The notes: a model not told the origin generated them from the letters alone. DNA of 64,000 nt from Luteibacter rhizovicinus DSM 16549 (GCF_001887595.1 NZ_CP017480.1:2756001-2820000), one strand, 5' to 3'. Shown: positions 8,298 to 21,700, counted from the first letter of the stretch. Translations and numbers: made by a program.

Positions 8298-9976
8298 GCG
8301 ACACCAACCAAGGAAATACGCCAGTGCAGGACGACGACCTGCCGCAACCGGAGGTGCGCAAGTCGAAGCTCGGCTTCTCGCTGATCTGGCTGGTGCCGAT
8401 CATCGCCGCCCTGGTGGGCATTTCCCTGATGGTGACGCACTTCACCTCGGCAGGACCGAAGATCACCGTCACCTTCCTCACCGCCGAAGGCATCGAAGCC
8501 AATAAGACCCAGGTCAAGTACAAGAACGTGGTGATCGGCAAGGTCACCACCATGCGCCTGTCCAAGGATCGCACGCACATCTCCGTGGTGATCGACCTGG
8601 AGAAGGACGCCGCGGCCTTCGCGACCAAGGGCACGCGTTACTGGGTGGTTCGTCCGCGCATCGGCGCCAGTGGCGTGTCGGGCATCGATACCCTGCTGTC
8701 CGGCGCCTTCATCGGCGCGGATGCCGGTGACTCGCAGGACGACCAGAACGACTTCACCGGCCTGGAAACCCCGCCCGCCGTGACCCATGGCGCACCGGGC
8801 CGTCGCTTCGTGCTGCACGCCAGCGATCTGGGCTCGCTCGATATCGGCTCGCCGGTGTACTACCGGCGTATCCAGGTCGGCCGCATCGTGTCGTACGAGC
8901 TGGACAAGGACGGTAAGGGCGTGTCCCTGCAGCTCTTCGTCGACGGCCCGAACGATCGCTTCGTCAGCAAGGATGCGCGCTTCTGGAATGCCAGTGGCGT
9001 CGACGTCTCGCTGGGCGCGGATGGCCTCAAGCTCAATACGCAATCGCTCGCCACGGTGATCGCCGGCGGCGTCGCGTTCCAGGATCCGCCGGGACCGCAC
9101 GAGGAAACCGCCGCGCCGGAAATGCAAGAGTTCACCCTGTTCAACGACCAGGGCACGGCGATCGCGCCGCCGGACGGCAAGCCACGCTACATCCGCATGC
9201 GCTTCGAGCATTCGCTGCGCGGGCTGGCGGTGGATGCGCCCGTGGAATTCCTGGGCGTGAAGTTCGGTCGCGTCGTTTCGGTCAATCTCGACTACGACGA
9301 GAAAACGCAGACCTTCCCGGTCATCGTCGGTGCCGTGGTCTATCCGGACCGTCTGGGCCAGGCGCATGACAAGCTGGCCAAGCTATCCGGCGGCGACGGC
9401 GACTCGGAGATGCCGAAGATCATGAGCGGCCTGGTGGCCCACGGCCTGCGCGCACAGGCACGCAACGGCAACCTGCTGACCGGCCAGCTTTATATCGCGC
9501 TGGATTTCGATCCGAAGGCGAAGAAGGTCGAGTTCAATCCGAATGCCCGTCCGTTCGAGATCCCGACCACGCCGGGCGATTTCGATCACATCCAGGAGCA
9601 GGTGGCCAGCATCGTCGACAAGATCGAGAAGATCCCGTTCGATTCGATCGGCAAGAACCTCGACGGCAGCCTGCATGAGCTCAACGCCACGTTGAAGCAG
9701 GTCAACACCGAACTGCTGCCCGAAGCCAAACGCACCCTGCAGGGGGTGAACAAGACGGTCGGCACGGCCAACGATGCACTGTCGGAGGATTCGCCGCTCC
9801 AGCAGAACATCGGCAACACCCTTGAGGAACTGCAGCGCACGATTCGCTCGGTTCGTGCTTTCACCGATTACCTCGGTCGTCACCCCGAGGCGCTGCTGCG
9901 CGGCCGTGGCGCTGATGCCGCACCGCCGGTCTCGACGCCGGCGACCCCGAAGCAGGGCAAGGACGTACAGCCATGA
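8294..9976 (+). CDS. pqiB: PqiB, three-MCE-domain intermembrane transport protein
   Basis: The 560-residue protein has one N-terminal inner-membrane anchor (about 28-48) and three MCE repeats in the periplasm, near residues 55-145, 170-250 and 295-400. Each MCE shows the pattern of a hydrophobic strand then GxxVxYrxxxVGxV. A long helical tail (about 430-530) corresponds to the needle that PqiB hexamers form to bridge the envelope. AGGAAA upstream and the four-base overlap with the PqiA half fix the start. It works with the two PqiA halves and PqiC in lipid trafficking. Confidence 0.92.
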   Translation: MSDTNQGNTPVQDDDLPQPEVRKSKLGFSLIWLVPIIAALVGISLMVTHFTSAGPKITVTFLTAEGIEANKTQVKYKNVVIGKVTTMRLSKDRTHISVVIDLEKDAAAFATKGTRYWVVRPRIGASGVSGIDTLLSGAFIGADAGDSQDDQNDFTGLETPPAVTHGAPGRRFVLHASDLGSLDIGSPVYYRRIQVGRIVSYELDKDGKGVSLQLFVDGPNDRFVSKDARFWNASGVDVSLGADGLKLNTQSLATVIAGGVAFQDPPGPHEETAAPEMQEFTLFNDQGTAIAPPDGKPRYIRMRFEHSLRGLAVDAPVEFLGVKFGRVVSVNLDYDEKTQTFPVIVGAVVYPDRLGQAHDKLAKLSGGDGDSEMPKIMSGLVAHGLRAQARNGNLLTGQLYIALDFDPKAKKVEFNPNARPFEIPTTPGDFDHIQEQVASIVDKIEKIPFDSIGKNLDGSLHELNATLKQVNTELLPEAKRTLQGVNKTVGTANDALSEDSPLQQNIGNTLEELQRTIRSVRAFTDYLGRHPEALLRGRGADAAPPVSTPATPKQGKDVQP

Positions 9977-10563
9977 TCCAGACACTTCGCCGTTTCGGCA
10001 TCGCCAGCCTGATCGTCGCCCTGGGCGCCTGTTCGTCGGCGCCCACGCACTTCCACACGCTGGTGCCGTCGTCGGCCCCGCCGGGGTCGGTCGCCGCGCC
10101 CTTCGTGATCGACGTGCAAGCCGTCGGCGTGCCGCCGCAGGTGGACCAGCCTGCCCTGGTGCTGCGCCACGGCGCCACCGGTGTCTCCGTGGTCGATGGC
10201 GAACGCTGGGCCTCGCCGCTCGGCGACGAAATCCGGGGCGCGCTCGTGGCCGACCTGTCGACCCGCCTGGGCACGCACGACGTCCATGGCCTGCCGCACG
10301 CCAAGGGCGAGAAGGTCGTTCGGGTACAGCTCGATGTCCGCCGCTTCGACTCCGAAGTGGGCGGCAGCGCCACCCTGGAGGCCAGCTGGTCGGTCCGCTC
10401 CGGTGATACAGCCGGCGCGGCCTGTGCCTCGCGAGCCAGCGAGCCGGCCGGATCGAGCTACGACAGCCTGGTCGAGGCCCACCAGCGGGCCATCGGCCAG
10501 GTGGCCGACCAGGTCGCCGCCGCCGTCCGCGCCGTCGCCGCCGGCCAGTCCACCTGCCAGTAA
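9973..10563 (+). CDS. pqiC: PqiC/YmbA-type auxiliary lipoprotein
   Basis: The 196-residue product has a lipoprotein signal with lipobox LGAC at residues 17-20, followed by a domain of the ABC-transport auxiliary family (PqiC/YmbA). PqiC is an outer-membrane lipoprotein that docks with the PqiB needle. The gene overlaps pqiB by four bases and closes the four-gene pqi operon. The lipobox cysteine is followed by serines rather than aspartate, consistent with sorting to the outer membrane. Confidence 0.88.
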   Translation: MIQTLRRFGIASLIVALGACSSAPTHFHTLVPSSAPPGSVAAPFVIDVQAVGVPPQVDQPALVLRHGATGVSVVDGERWASPLGDEIRGALVADLSTRLGTHDVHGLPHAKGEKVVRVQLDVRRFDSEVGGSATLEASWSVRSGDTAGAACASRASEPAGSSYDSLVEAHQRAIGQVADQVAAAVRAVAAGQSTCQ

Positions 10564-10619
10564 ACCATTCCACCCGCCAGGTGGCCTTTCGCTTTGCCTG
10601 AACCGCTCTCGTGGGATAG

Positions 10620-13406
<2,787 letters not shown>

Positions 13407-13408
13407 TC

Positions 13409-13960
13409 ATGATCCCGATCCTCTCCCGTTCCCTGCGTACCGCCCTGGTCCTCGCTGCCGTCGCGCTGGTCAGTGGCTGCGGCTTTCATCTGCGGCAGAC
13501 CGCGGCGCTCCCGCCAGGCATGAAGAAGATCCACCTGACCGTGGCGGCGGGCGGGTTGCTGGAGCGCGAACTGAGCCGCGCGCTGTCGAATTCGAATGCG
13601 GAGATCGTCGACCACGCGTCCGTCGACGCGGCCGACCTGACGATCACCGCGAACACCTTCCGCACCGACTCGCTTACGGTGAGCGGTACGGCACGCGTGA
13701 CCGAGTACGCGGTCCGCTATCACGTGGACTTCAACGTGCGGGCCGGCGACGGCACGGTCATCGTCCCGACGCAGTCGGTCGATATGTCCCGTGAGTTCAG
13801 CTACGACGCCACCAACACCATCGGCACGGCCAGCCAGACCGAGGAGCTGCAGCGCAGCCTGGTCGGCGACATGGTCCAGTCGATCCTGTTCCGCCTCGAA
13901 GCCGCCGGTGCGCATCCCGCCGCCGCGGCGACGCCGGCCCCCGCGCCCAGCGGCACCTGA
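13409..13960 (+). CDS. lptE: LptE, LPS-assembly lipoprotein
   Basis: The 183-residue lipoprotein has the lipobox VSGC followed directly by GFHLRQ, the signature N-terminus of mature LptE (RlpB). LptE plugs the LptD barrel in the outer membrane and helps insert lipopolysaccharide. The start follows the leuS stop by two bases, and the gene sits in the conserved leuS-lptE-holA order. The tail is rich in alanine and proline (about 168-183) and is probably disordered. Confidence 0.94.
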   Translation: MIPILSRSLRTALVLAAVALVSGCGFHLRQTAALPPGMKKIHLTVAAGGLLERELSRALSNSNAEIVDHASVDAADLTITANTFRTDSLTVSGTARVTEYAVRYHVDFNVRAGDGTVIVPTQSVDMSREFSYDATNTIGTASQTEELQRSLVGDMVQSILFRLEAAGAHPAAAATPAPAPSGT

Positions 13961-13972
13961 GGAAACCCGACG

Positions 13973-14983
13973 GTGCCGATGAGTCCCGGCCAGTGGCAGA
14001 AGCATCTCGCCGGTGACCGGATGGCGCCGGTGTACCTGCTCGCCGGTGAGGAACTGCTCGTACTCGAGGCGGCGGATGCCGTCCGGGCGATGGCGCGCCG
14101 ACTGGGTTACAGCGAACGCGAAGTGCTCGAAGCGGACAGCCGCTTCGACTGGGACGATCTGGCCCGGTCCTCGGCTGGCCTTTCCCTGTTCGCCACCCAG
14201 CGGCTGCTCGACCTGCGCCTGGCCGGTGGCCGGGCGGGCAAGGACGGGAGCAGCGCGATCAGCGAATTCGTCGCCAATCCGCCTCCGGATACCACCCTGC
14301 TGATCACCGCCACCGAATGGAGCACCAAGCACGAGGCGGTGTGGACCAAGAACGTCGACGCCGGCGGCATCCAGGTCGTCTTTAATGCTCCGCGCCCGAA
14401 CGAATGGACCCAGTGGGTTGGCGCGCGCCTCACCTCCCGTGGGGTCAAGGCCAGCCCCGACGCCGTGGCCATGCTGGCCGAGCGGGTCGAAGGCAACCTG
14501 CTGGCAGCGGCGCAGGAGATCGACAAGCTCGTGGTCCTGGCGGGCGATCAGCGGCTGGATGCGGCGACGCTCGAAGGCCTCGTCGCCGATAGCGCGCGCT
14601 TCGACGCGTTCAAGCTGACCGACGCTGCGTTTGCCGGTGAGGGCGGTCGCGCCCTGCGTATCCTGGCGGGCCTGCGCTCCGAGGGCGACGAGCTCATCGC
14701 ACTGATGGGCTGGCTGGTGAACCAGCTGCAGTTGGCGCTGCGCCTGGCCAATGCCCGTGATTTCGCGGCACAGGCCAAGGTGGAGCGACTCTGGCCCGCG
14801 CGCGAGCAACTGTTTCGCAAGGCCCTGCGTCGTGCGCCCCGTGAACATTGGCTGGCCTGCCTGGCCCGTGCGGCGCGGATCGATCGCATGGCCAAGGGAC
14901 GCGAGCAGGGCAATCCCTGGCTCGAGGCCGAGCGGTTGATCGCCGCGATCGCCGAACCCCGGGCCGCGGTAGCGTTCGGATGA
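13973..14983 (+). CDS. holA: DNA polymerase III delta subunit
   Basis: The 336-residue protein is the clamp-loader delta subunit that opens the beta ring. The family start PVYLLAGEELLVLEAAD (about 18-34) and the HolA-type C-terminal helical region are present. A GAGGA site nine bases upstream favours the GTG at 13973; an ATG two codons later is an alternative. It overlaps nadD by four bases. Confidence 0.93.
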   Translation: MPMSPGQWQKHLAGDRMAPVYLLAGEELLVLEAADAVRAMARRLGYSEREVLEADSRFDWDDLARSSAGLSLFATQRLLDLRLAGGRAGKDGSSAISEFVANPPPDTTLLITATEWSTKHEAVWTKNVDAGGIQVVFNAPRPNEWTQWVGARLTSRGVKASPDAVAMLAERVEGNLLAAAQEIDKLVVLAGDQRLDAATLEGLVADSARFDAFKLTDAAFAGEGGRALRILAGLRSEGDELIALMGWLVNQLQLALRLANARDFAAQAKVERLWPAREQLFRKALRRAPREHWLACLARAARIDRMAKGREQGNPWLEAERLIAAIAEPRAAVAFG

Positions 14984-15621
14984 GCTCTGTACGTCCGCTC
15001 GCCATCCTCGGGGGTACCTTCGATCCGATCCATCACGGTCACCTGCGTGCCGCCTGGGAGGCGGCCGAGGCGCTCGAGGCCGAGGTCCGCCTGGTGCCGG
15101 CGCGTACGCCGCCACACCGACCGGCGCCGGTCGCCGATGCGGCAGGTCGGGTCGCCCTGCTTCGGGCGGCGCTCGCCGGCCAGGACCGGCTCACCATCGA
15201 CACCCGTGAGCTGGACCGCGACGGCCCGTCCTATTCGGTCGACACCCTGGCTTCGCTGCGTGCGGACATTGGGCCGGAGCGGCCTCTGGTGTTGCTGGTC
15301 GGGGCCGACGCGTTTGCCGGGCTGGCGTCCTGGCACCTGTGGCGGGAGCTCTTCACCTTCGCCCACGTCGGTGTGTTGAACCGGCCCGGCGTGACGCATA
15401 CGGCGCCCCCCGAACTGGCCGATTTCATCGCCGGACGTCGTTCGGAGCGGGTCCACGGCGCCGCCGGGACGGTGATCGACATCGCCATCACCCCGCTGGA
15501 TATCGCCGCGACGGCGATCCGCGAGGCGTTCGCGGCGGGGAGTGAGCCGCGGTTCCTGCTGCCCTCGGCCTGTTTCGACGACGAGTCGCTGCTGGCGCCG
15601 TATCGCGCCCTCGGGCGCTGA
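14980..15621 (+). CDS. nadD: Nicotinate-mononucleotide adenylyltransferase
   Basis: The 213-residue enzyme adenylates nicotinate mononucleotide in NAD synthesis. The nucleotidyltransferase signature GGTFDPIHHGHL (about 11-22) is intact, and the C-terminal loop shows the ISSTxIR-like DIAATAIREAF. Its ATG overlaps the holA stop (ATGA), which decides the start. Pairing with holA and rsfS is conserved in gammaproteobacteria. Confidence 0.95.
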   Translation: MSSVRPLAILGGTFDPIHHGHLRAAWEAAEALEAEVRLVPARTPPHRPAPVADAAGRVALLRAALAGQDRLTIDTRELDRDGPSYSVDTLASLRADIGPERPLVLLVGADAFAGLASWHLWRELFTFAHVGVLNRPGVTHTAPPELADFIAGRRSERVHGAAGTVIDIAITPLDIAATAIREAFAAGSEPRFLLPSACFDDESLLAPYRALGR

Positions 15622-15648
15622 CCGCCGATAAATCGGCTCCCCCTACAC
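15622..15648 (+). repeat. REP-like palindrome, single copy
   Basis: One copy of the window's repeat family directly follows the nadD stop, with stem-loop GCCGATAAATCGGC (TAAA loop variant) and a degenerate tail CCCCCTACA. It separates nadD from a new promoter-like region for rsfS. Confidence 0.7.
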
Positions 15649-15668
15649 CTGAATACCTGCCCAGGCAT

Positions 15669-15700
15669 TTGACGCGCCCCGCAGCGGCGGGGGTTATACT
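15669..15700 (+). promoter_or_regulatory. Candidate sigma-70 promoter for rsfS
   Basis: TTGACG at 15669-15674 and a good -10 hexamer TATACT at 15695-15700 precede rsfS. The spacer is 20 bases, longer than the ideal 17, but holds a CCCCGC/GCGGGG inverted repeat. The -10 box is the stronger part of the call. Confidence 0.4.
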
Positions 15701-15741
15701 GCCCTCGAAGCCGGCATCCCGCCGCATGAGGTTTTCGCATC

Positions 15742-16134
15742 TTGAGTTCGACCGCATCCCGCAAGGCCAAGGGCAAGTCTGCCGACAACAACGAGCTCCT
15801 GCGCCAGCGCGTCGTCGCCGCGCTCGAAGACCTCAAGGCCAAGGACGTTCGCGAAATCGACGTTCGTGGCAAGACCTCCATCGCCGATATTCTTTTCATC
15901 GCGTCGGGCACCTCCGCCCGTCACGTCAAGTCGATTGCCGACGAAGTCATCAAGTTCGCCAAAGAGGCGGGCGTGATGCCGCTCGGCGTCGAAGGTCAGA
16001 CCGAAGCCGAATGGGTGCTGGTCGACCTGGGCGACATCATCGTCCACGTGATGATGCCCCGTATCCGCGAGTTCTACGGCCTCGAGCGCCTGTGGACCGT
16101 GGGCGACGACGGCTTCGAAGCCGCCAACGACTGA
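15742..16134 (+). CDS. rsfS: Ribosomal silencing factor RsfS
   Basis: The 130-residue RsfS/Iojap protein binds L14 and blocks joining of ribosomal subunits when nutrients are scarce. Family motifs are DIRGKTSIADILFIASGTS-like (about 39-58), EGQTEAEWVLVDLGD (about 92-106) and VHVMMPRIREFY. The start must be TTG, since the nearby ATG at 15726 is in another frame; GAGG lies ten bases upstream. It is followed closely by rlmH, as in most bacteria. Confidence 0.94.
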   Translation: MSSTASRKAKGKSADNNELLRQRVVAALEDLKAKDVREIDVRGKTSIADILFIASGTSARHVKSIADEVIKFAKEAGVMPLGVEGQTEAEWVLVDLGDIIVHVMMPRIREFYGLERLWTVGDDGFEAAND

Positions 16135-16141
16135 GCCCGCG

Positions 16142-16612
16142 GTGCGGGCTCGACTCATCGCGGTCGGCGAACGCATGCCGGCCTGGGTGGCTGAAGGCTT
16201 CGCCGAGTACCGCAAGCGGCTTTCGCACGAGCTCCCGCTCGAGCTGATCGAGATCAAGCCCGGCACGCGGGGCAAGGGTCGCGACGATGTACGCGCCACG
16301 CTCGACGAAGGCGTGGCCATCCTTGCGGCGCTGCCTCGCGATATCCACGTCGTGGCGCTCGATGGACGGGGCAAGACCTGGTCCAGCGAAGACCTCGCCC
16401 AGCAACTCGAACAGTGGCGGATGGGCGGTCGCGATATCGCGTTCCTCATCGGTGGACCCGACGGCCATGCGCCGGACGTGCTCGCCCGGGCCGACCAGCG
16501 CTGGTCGCTCGGTCCGTTGACCCTGCCGCACATGCTGGTCCGCCTCGTGCTGGCCGAGCAGTTGTATCGCGCCACCACCCTGGTGGCCGGCCATCCTTAC
16601 CACCGCGCCTGA
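16142..16612 (+). CDS. rlmH: 23S rRNA pseudouridine-1915 N3-methyltransferase RlmH
   Basis: This 156-residue SPOUT methyltransferase modifies helix 69 of 23S rRNA. The knot region shows LIGGPDGHAPDVLARAD and the C-terminal TLPHMLVRLVLAEQLYRA, both family hallmarks; the family length is about 155. The GTG start lies seven bases after rsfS, so the two are co-transcribed. Confidence 0.95.
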   Translation: MRARLIAVGERMPAWVAEGFAEYRKRLSHELPLELIEIKPGTRGKGRDDVRATLDEGVAILAALPRDIHVVALDGRGKTWSSEDLAQQLEQWRMGGRDIAFLIGGPDGHAPDVLARADQRWSLGPLTLPHMLVRLVLAEQLYRATTLVAGHPYHRA

Positions 16613-16622
16613 AGGACACGCC

Positions 16623-17180
16623 GTGCTCTACCTGGCTTCGCAATCGCCGCGCCGGCGGGAACTCCTTGCCCAGATCGGTGAGGCCCCTCATGTGCTCGAT
16701 GTCGAGGTCGAGGAGATCCGACAGGCAGGGGAGGCGCCCGACGCCTATGTGGCACGGGTGGCCCTGGACAAGGCCCGCGCGGGCTACGCGATGGTCTCGC
16801 ACGAAAACGGCATCCGGGTGATCGGTGCGGATACCGAGGTGGTGCTGGGCGACGAGGTCTTCGGCAAGCCGCGTGATGCGACGGACGCGGCCCTGATGCT
16901 GCGCCGCTTGTCCGGTCGCGAGCACCGCGTCGTCTCGGCGGTCTGGCTGATCGACGGGAAAAGCGAGCGCCATGCTCTTTCGGTGTCGATCGTGCGATTT
17001 TCCGCACTCGACGTGGCCCAGATAGACGACTATGTCGCCAGCGGCGAATGCTTCGGCAAAGCCGGAGCCTATGCCATCCAGGGTCGCGCGGCGGCCTTCA
17101 TCGAACACCTTTCCGGCAGCTATTCGGGCGTCATGGGCCTGCCGCTCCACGAAACTTCCCGGCTCCTCAGGAGTCAGTGA
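16623..17180 (+). CDS. maf: Maf-family nucleoside triphosphate pyrophosphatase
   Basis: The 185-residue protein hydrolyses non-canonical or excess nucleoside triphosphates. Motifs are SQSPRRRELL (7-16), the catalytic GADTEVVLG and KPRDATDAALMLRRLSGREH. The YhdE-type subgroup prefers dTTP and UTP; assignment to that subgroup is from resemblance only. It uses a GTG start ten bases after rlmH and lies before rng, matching the common maf-rng order. Confidence 0.92.
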   Translation: MLYLASQSPRRRELLAQIGEAPHVLDVEVEEIRQAGEAPDAYVARVALDKARAGYAMVSHENGIRVIGADTEVVLGDEVFGKPRDATDAALMLRRLSGREHRVVSAVWLIDGKSERHALSVSIVRFSALDVAQIDDYVASGECFGKAGAYAIQGRAAAFIEHLSGSYSGVMGLPLHETSRLLRSQ

Positions 17181-17234
17181 CATGTTATCGACGCGCGGGC
17201 TATAAAGCGCGATGACTTAAGGATAGGGGCTGGT

Positions 17235-18722
17235 GTGAGCGAGGAAATCCTGATCAATGTCACGCCGCGTGAGACGCGAGTGGCCGTTGTCGAAAATGGC
17301 ATGCTGCAGGAGGTCCACGTCGAGCGCGCATCCAAGCGCGGCTACGTCGGCAACGTGTACAAGGGTCGTGTGCAGCGCGTCATGCCCGGCATGCAGGCGG
17401 TGTTCGTCGAGATCGGGCTCGATCGCGCGGCGTTCCTGCACGCTTCCGATATCGTTCGTGCCCCCTTGCCGCCCACCGATGCCCCCACGGATGGCAAGTC
17501 CAACGGCCACGGTCCGGTGCCGCCGATCAGCGAGCTCGTCCACGAAGGCCAGGAGATCGTGGTCCAGGTGGTCAAGGATCCCATTGGCAGCAAGGGCGCG
17601 CGTCTTTCCACGCATCTGTCCATACCTTCGCGCTATCTCGTCCTGCTGCCGCATTCGCGGACGCTGGGCGTATCCGTGCGCATCGAGGAAGAGGCCGAGC
17701 GTCAGCGGCTGAAGGACATCATCACGCCGCTGATTGGCGAGAACCCGCTGGGCTACATCGTTCGCACCAACGCGGAAGGGCAGTCCGAGGAATCACTCGC
17801 GTTCGACGTGACCTACCTGAGCAAGGTGTGGCGTGTGGTCCAGGAGAACATCCAGAAAGCGAAGATGGGCGAGCGTGTTTACGAGGAACTCTCGCTGCCG
17901 CTGCGTTCGTTGCGCGATTCGCTGAATGACGGCATCGAAAAAGTGCGCGTCGATTCACGCGAAACCTACGAGAAAACCGTCAAATTCGTGCAGAAGTTCA
18001 TGCCGGTGCTGTCCGACCGCATCGAACACTATGCCGGTGAGCGGCCGATCTTCGACCTCTACGGGGTCGAGGACGAGATCCAGCGCGCTCTCCGTAAAGA
18101 GGTGCCGCTGAAGTCTGGTGGCTACCTCATTGTCGACCAGACCGAAGCGATGACGACCGTCGATGTGAACACGGGTGGCTACCTCGGCAGCCGCAACCTC
18201 GAAGAAACCGTGTACCGCACCAACCTGGAGGCGGCACAGTCCGCGGCGCGCCAGCTTCGGCTGCGCAACCTGGGCGGCATCATCATCATCGACTTCATCG
18301 ACATGGTGGATGACGAGCACAAGCGGCAGGTACTGCGCATGCTGGAGAAGGGCCTGCTGAAGGACCATGCCAAGACCACGGTCTATCCGATGTCGGCGCT
18401 GGGCCTGGTCGAAATGACGCGTAAACGCACGACGGAAAGCCTCGAGCGCCAGCTCTGCGAACCGTGTCCCGCATGCAGCGGTCGCGGTGCGCTGAAGACC
18501 GCGGAAACGGTGATCTACGAGATCTTCCGTGAGATCACGCGTGCCGTCCGCCAGTTTAACGCCCAGAAGCTGTTGGTCATGGCGAGCCCCAAGGTCGTCG
18601 GCCGCATTCTCGAGGAAGAGTCCGCCGCCGTCGCCGAGCTCGAGGAGTTCATCGCCAAGAGCATCCGCTTCCAGGCGGAAGAGCATTATTCGCAGGAACA
18701 GTTCGATGTCGTACTGCTCTGA
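17235..18722 (+). CDS. rng: Ribonuclease G
   Basis: This 495-residue endoribonuclease of the RNase E/G family matures the 5' end of 16S rRNA and degrades mRNA. It has an S1 domain inserted at about 38-125, the catalytic aspartates in VDVNTGG and IDFIDM, and the zinc-link CPACSGRG near residue 415. It lacks the long C-terminal scaffold of RNase E. The GTG start follows GGATAGGGG. It lies 54 bases after maf. Confidence 0.95.
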   Translation: MSEEILINVTPRETRVAVVENGMLQEVHVERASKRGYVGNVYKGRVQRVMPGMQAVFVEIGLDRAAFLHASDIVRAPLPPTDAPTDGKSNGHGPVPPISELVHEGQEIVVQVVKDPIGSKGARLSTHLSIPSRYLVLLPHSRTLGVSVRIEEEAERQRLKDIITPLIGENPLGYIVRTNAEGQSEESLAFDVTYLSKVWRVVQENIQKAKMGERVYEELSLPLRSLRDSLNDGIEKVRVDSRETYEKTVKFVQKFMPVLSDRIEHYAGERPIFDLYGVEDEIQRALRKEVPLKSGGYLIVDQTEAMTTVDVNTGGYLGSRNLEETVYRTNLEAAQSAARQLRLRNLGGIIIIDFIDMVDDEHKRQVLRMLEKGLLKDHAKTTVYPMSALGLVEMTRKRTTESLERQLCEPCPACSGRGALKTAETVIYEIFREITRAVRQFNAQKLLVMASPKVVGRILEEESAAVAELEEFIAKSIRFQAEEHYSQEQFDVVLL

Positions 18723-18731
18723 CGCCGGCGC

Positions 18732-21700
18732 GTGCCGGAACGTAGGCCGGTGAGTCCCGGCTGGCGCCATCGCGCACGACGCCTGCGGTTCTTCCTTCTG
18801 GGCCTGGTCGCAAGCGTGCTGGTGGCGCTCGCGCTGGTGATGGCGGTCGGCCAGCTATTGCTGCCGCTGGCGGCGCGCTATCCCGATCGGGTCGCCGCCC
18901 TGCTGAGCAAGCAGCTCGGCAAGCCGGTGCGCTTCGGTTCGCTGGAAGGCTTCTGGCGGCCGTCAGGCCCGTTGTTCGTGATGCGCGACGTGACCATCGC
19001 GCCGACCGAAGGTGGTGACGCGCTGCGCCTGCCCCAGGCCGCGGTGAAGCTCGACTTCGGCGCCTTCGTCCTGCCCTCGCGCCACCTGCTCAATCTTCGT
19101 CTGCGCGATATGCGCATGGGCCTGCATCGTGCGGCCGACGGCCGCTGGAGCATCGATGGTTTCGGTGCCGGCGGCGGTACGCAGAAGGTGTCCTTCGGCA
19201 ATCTTTCCGCGGATCTGTGGCTCAGCAATCTCCACCTGGATATCGCCGACGACACCACGCACCGCAGCTATGGCCTCATCGCCGATCAGCTGCGCATCAG
19301 TCTTCAGGGGCAGGCGGTTCGGGTCGGTGGCAGCTTGCGGCGCGAGAACGTCAGCGGCCTGCTGACCGCGGCCGGACGCTTCGCCGCTGACGGCTCCAGT
19401 GGCCGTGTCTACGTCAAGGGCGCCGACCTGGATCTCGCCGCGCTCACGGCCGACGTCAACGCCGGCGGCTATGCGCTGGCTGGCGGCAAGGGCGGTTTCG
19501 AATCCTGGCTCGACTGGCGCGATGGTCACGTGGTCCGCGCCACCTCGCGCATCGCGTTCGACGGACTTGCCGTGCGAGGTCCGGCACGCACCGTGAGTAC
19601 GCCCGGCCTGCACGGTATCGTCGACATGCATCGCACCGCCGACGGCCAGCGCATCGATTGGGCCGGTGCCGATGGCGGGGACGTCGCGTTCGTGACCCAC
19701 GTGCAGGCCGATCGCAGCGATGGCACGGTCGTCGCACGCAGGATCGATCTCGGGCCACTGTTGCCCTGGGTCGGCATCGCACCGCAGGTGTCTCCGTCGC
19801 TGGCCCACTGGCTCGCGGACGGGCGACCGCGCGGACGCTTCAACGACGTGCGCGCGGACTGGAATTCCGTGGACGGCCTCCGCTTCGTCCACGCGACCTT
19901 TGCCGGGCTGGGCATCGACGCGATCGGCAAACTGCCTGGCGTATCGAAACTCGATGGCGAAGTGTTCGGCGACGACCAGTCGCTCGCGCTCAGCCTGCCC
20001 CGACAGGCCACCACGCTCGATTTCACCGGCGTGTTCCGCAAGCCCTTCGTGATGTCCATGCTGGGTGGCGACGTTGCGGTCTACAAGGATGGCGACGACT
20101 GGCACATCGGCGCCGATCCGCTGGACTTCCAGGGCGAGGGTTTTGGTGGTCAGGCGCGCGGCGAGTTCGTTCTTCCCGGCGCGGATACCGGTCCGTTCAT
20201 GGACATGTATGTCGCCCTCGGGCCGGGTGATGTGCCGGCGGCCAAGCTCTTCTGGCCGCATTCGATGTCCGAGGGATCGCAGAACTGGCTCAACCGTGGT
20301 CTGGTCTCGGGCCATATCGAAAGCGGTTCGGCCCTGGTCCGCGGCAACCTTCGCGACTGGCCGTTCCGCAACCAGGAAGGCCGTTTCGAGGGACGCGCCG
20401 TCATCAACGACACGGTGCTCGAGTACGGCACGGGTTGGCCGCGCGCCGAAGGACTGTCGGCCGTGGCCAGCTTCATCGACAACGGCATGTATATCGAAGC
20501 CAGCGAAGGTCACTCGCTTGGCAATGCCGTCAGCGCCGCGACCGCGGCGATTCCCGATTTCGCCGAGGGCATCCTCGACCTGAAAGTGAGTGGCGCGGGT
20601 ACCGGCAACAGCTTCCTCGATTTCATCAAGAACAGCCCCATTGCCAGCAACAGCCGCGAGTCGATCGACAAGCTGAAGCTGGGCGGTACCGGCGAGTTCG
20701 GCTTCAACCTGCTCATGCCGCTGGCCAACGCGCATGACGTGACACTGGATGGCAAGGCCACGCTGAAAGACGCCGACCTCGTCGCCAACGAATGGAAGCT
20801 GCGCCTGGACAAGATCACCGGGCCGATGAGTTTCGATGCGAAGGGCTTCACGGCGTCCAACCTGAAGACCTCGTTCCACGGCCAGCCCGCCGCCCTGGAT
20901 CTCGCTATCGCCGGCGCGACCGGCGATCCGGCGAAGGTGATCGATGCATCGATCACCGGGGCGTTCACGGTGAACGAGATGGTCGCCGATTACGAGAACC
21001 TCGCATGGCTGGGCGACACGGCGAAGGGGCGCGGCAACTTCCGCATCGGCTATGTGCTTGCGAAAACGGGGCAGGGCGATGCGACCTCACAGGCCCTGAC
21101 CGTGGACTCGGATCTTCGCGGCGTGGAGTTGATGCTGCCGACGCCGGTGAAGAAGCCAGCGCCGCTCGCGCAGTCCCTGTCCCTGCGTGTGGGCTTGCCC
21201 GTGGATGGTGCGCGTCTGGATCTCGCACTCGGCGACATCGTGCGAGGGCGGCTGCGCCTGCCCACCGACAAGCTGCCGATCGCCGCGGCATTCAACCTCG
21301 GTGCCACGGTGCCGGGCGTCATGCCCGCGCAGGGTTACCTGATCGGCGGCCACGCGTCGAAACTCGATGTGTCCGGCTGGGTGCAATACGTGGTCGGCAT
21401 GTCTACCAGCGGTAGCGGTGGTCCCGGCCTGAGCGGTTTGGATCTGGTCGCCGACGACGGCGAGGTGTTCGGCCAGCATTTTTCCAACATGCATATCGTG
21501 GCGAAGCCCGGTCCCAAGGAGCTGTCGCTACGGGTCGACAGCGATGCCATGGCCGGCCAGCTCACCGTACCCAACGAGGACATGCGTCGCCGTGGCATCA
21601 CCGCGCGCATGGACCGTTTGTGGTGGCCGGCAGCGGACGATGCCGCCGATGCGAGCAAGAAAGGTAAGGCTGCCGCCGGTGCCGCGGCGACCGTAGCATC

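Noticed and set aside
18963..20879. A 638-codon minus-strand frame inside yhdP
   Set aside because: Same shadow pattern opposite a recognisable gene; no start signal or family resemblance.
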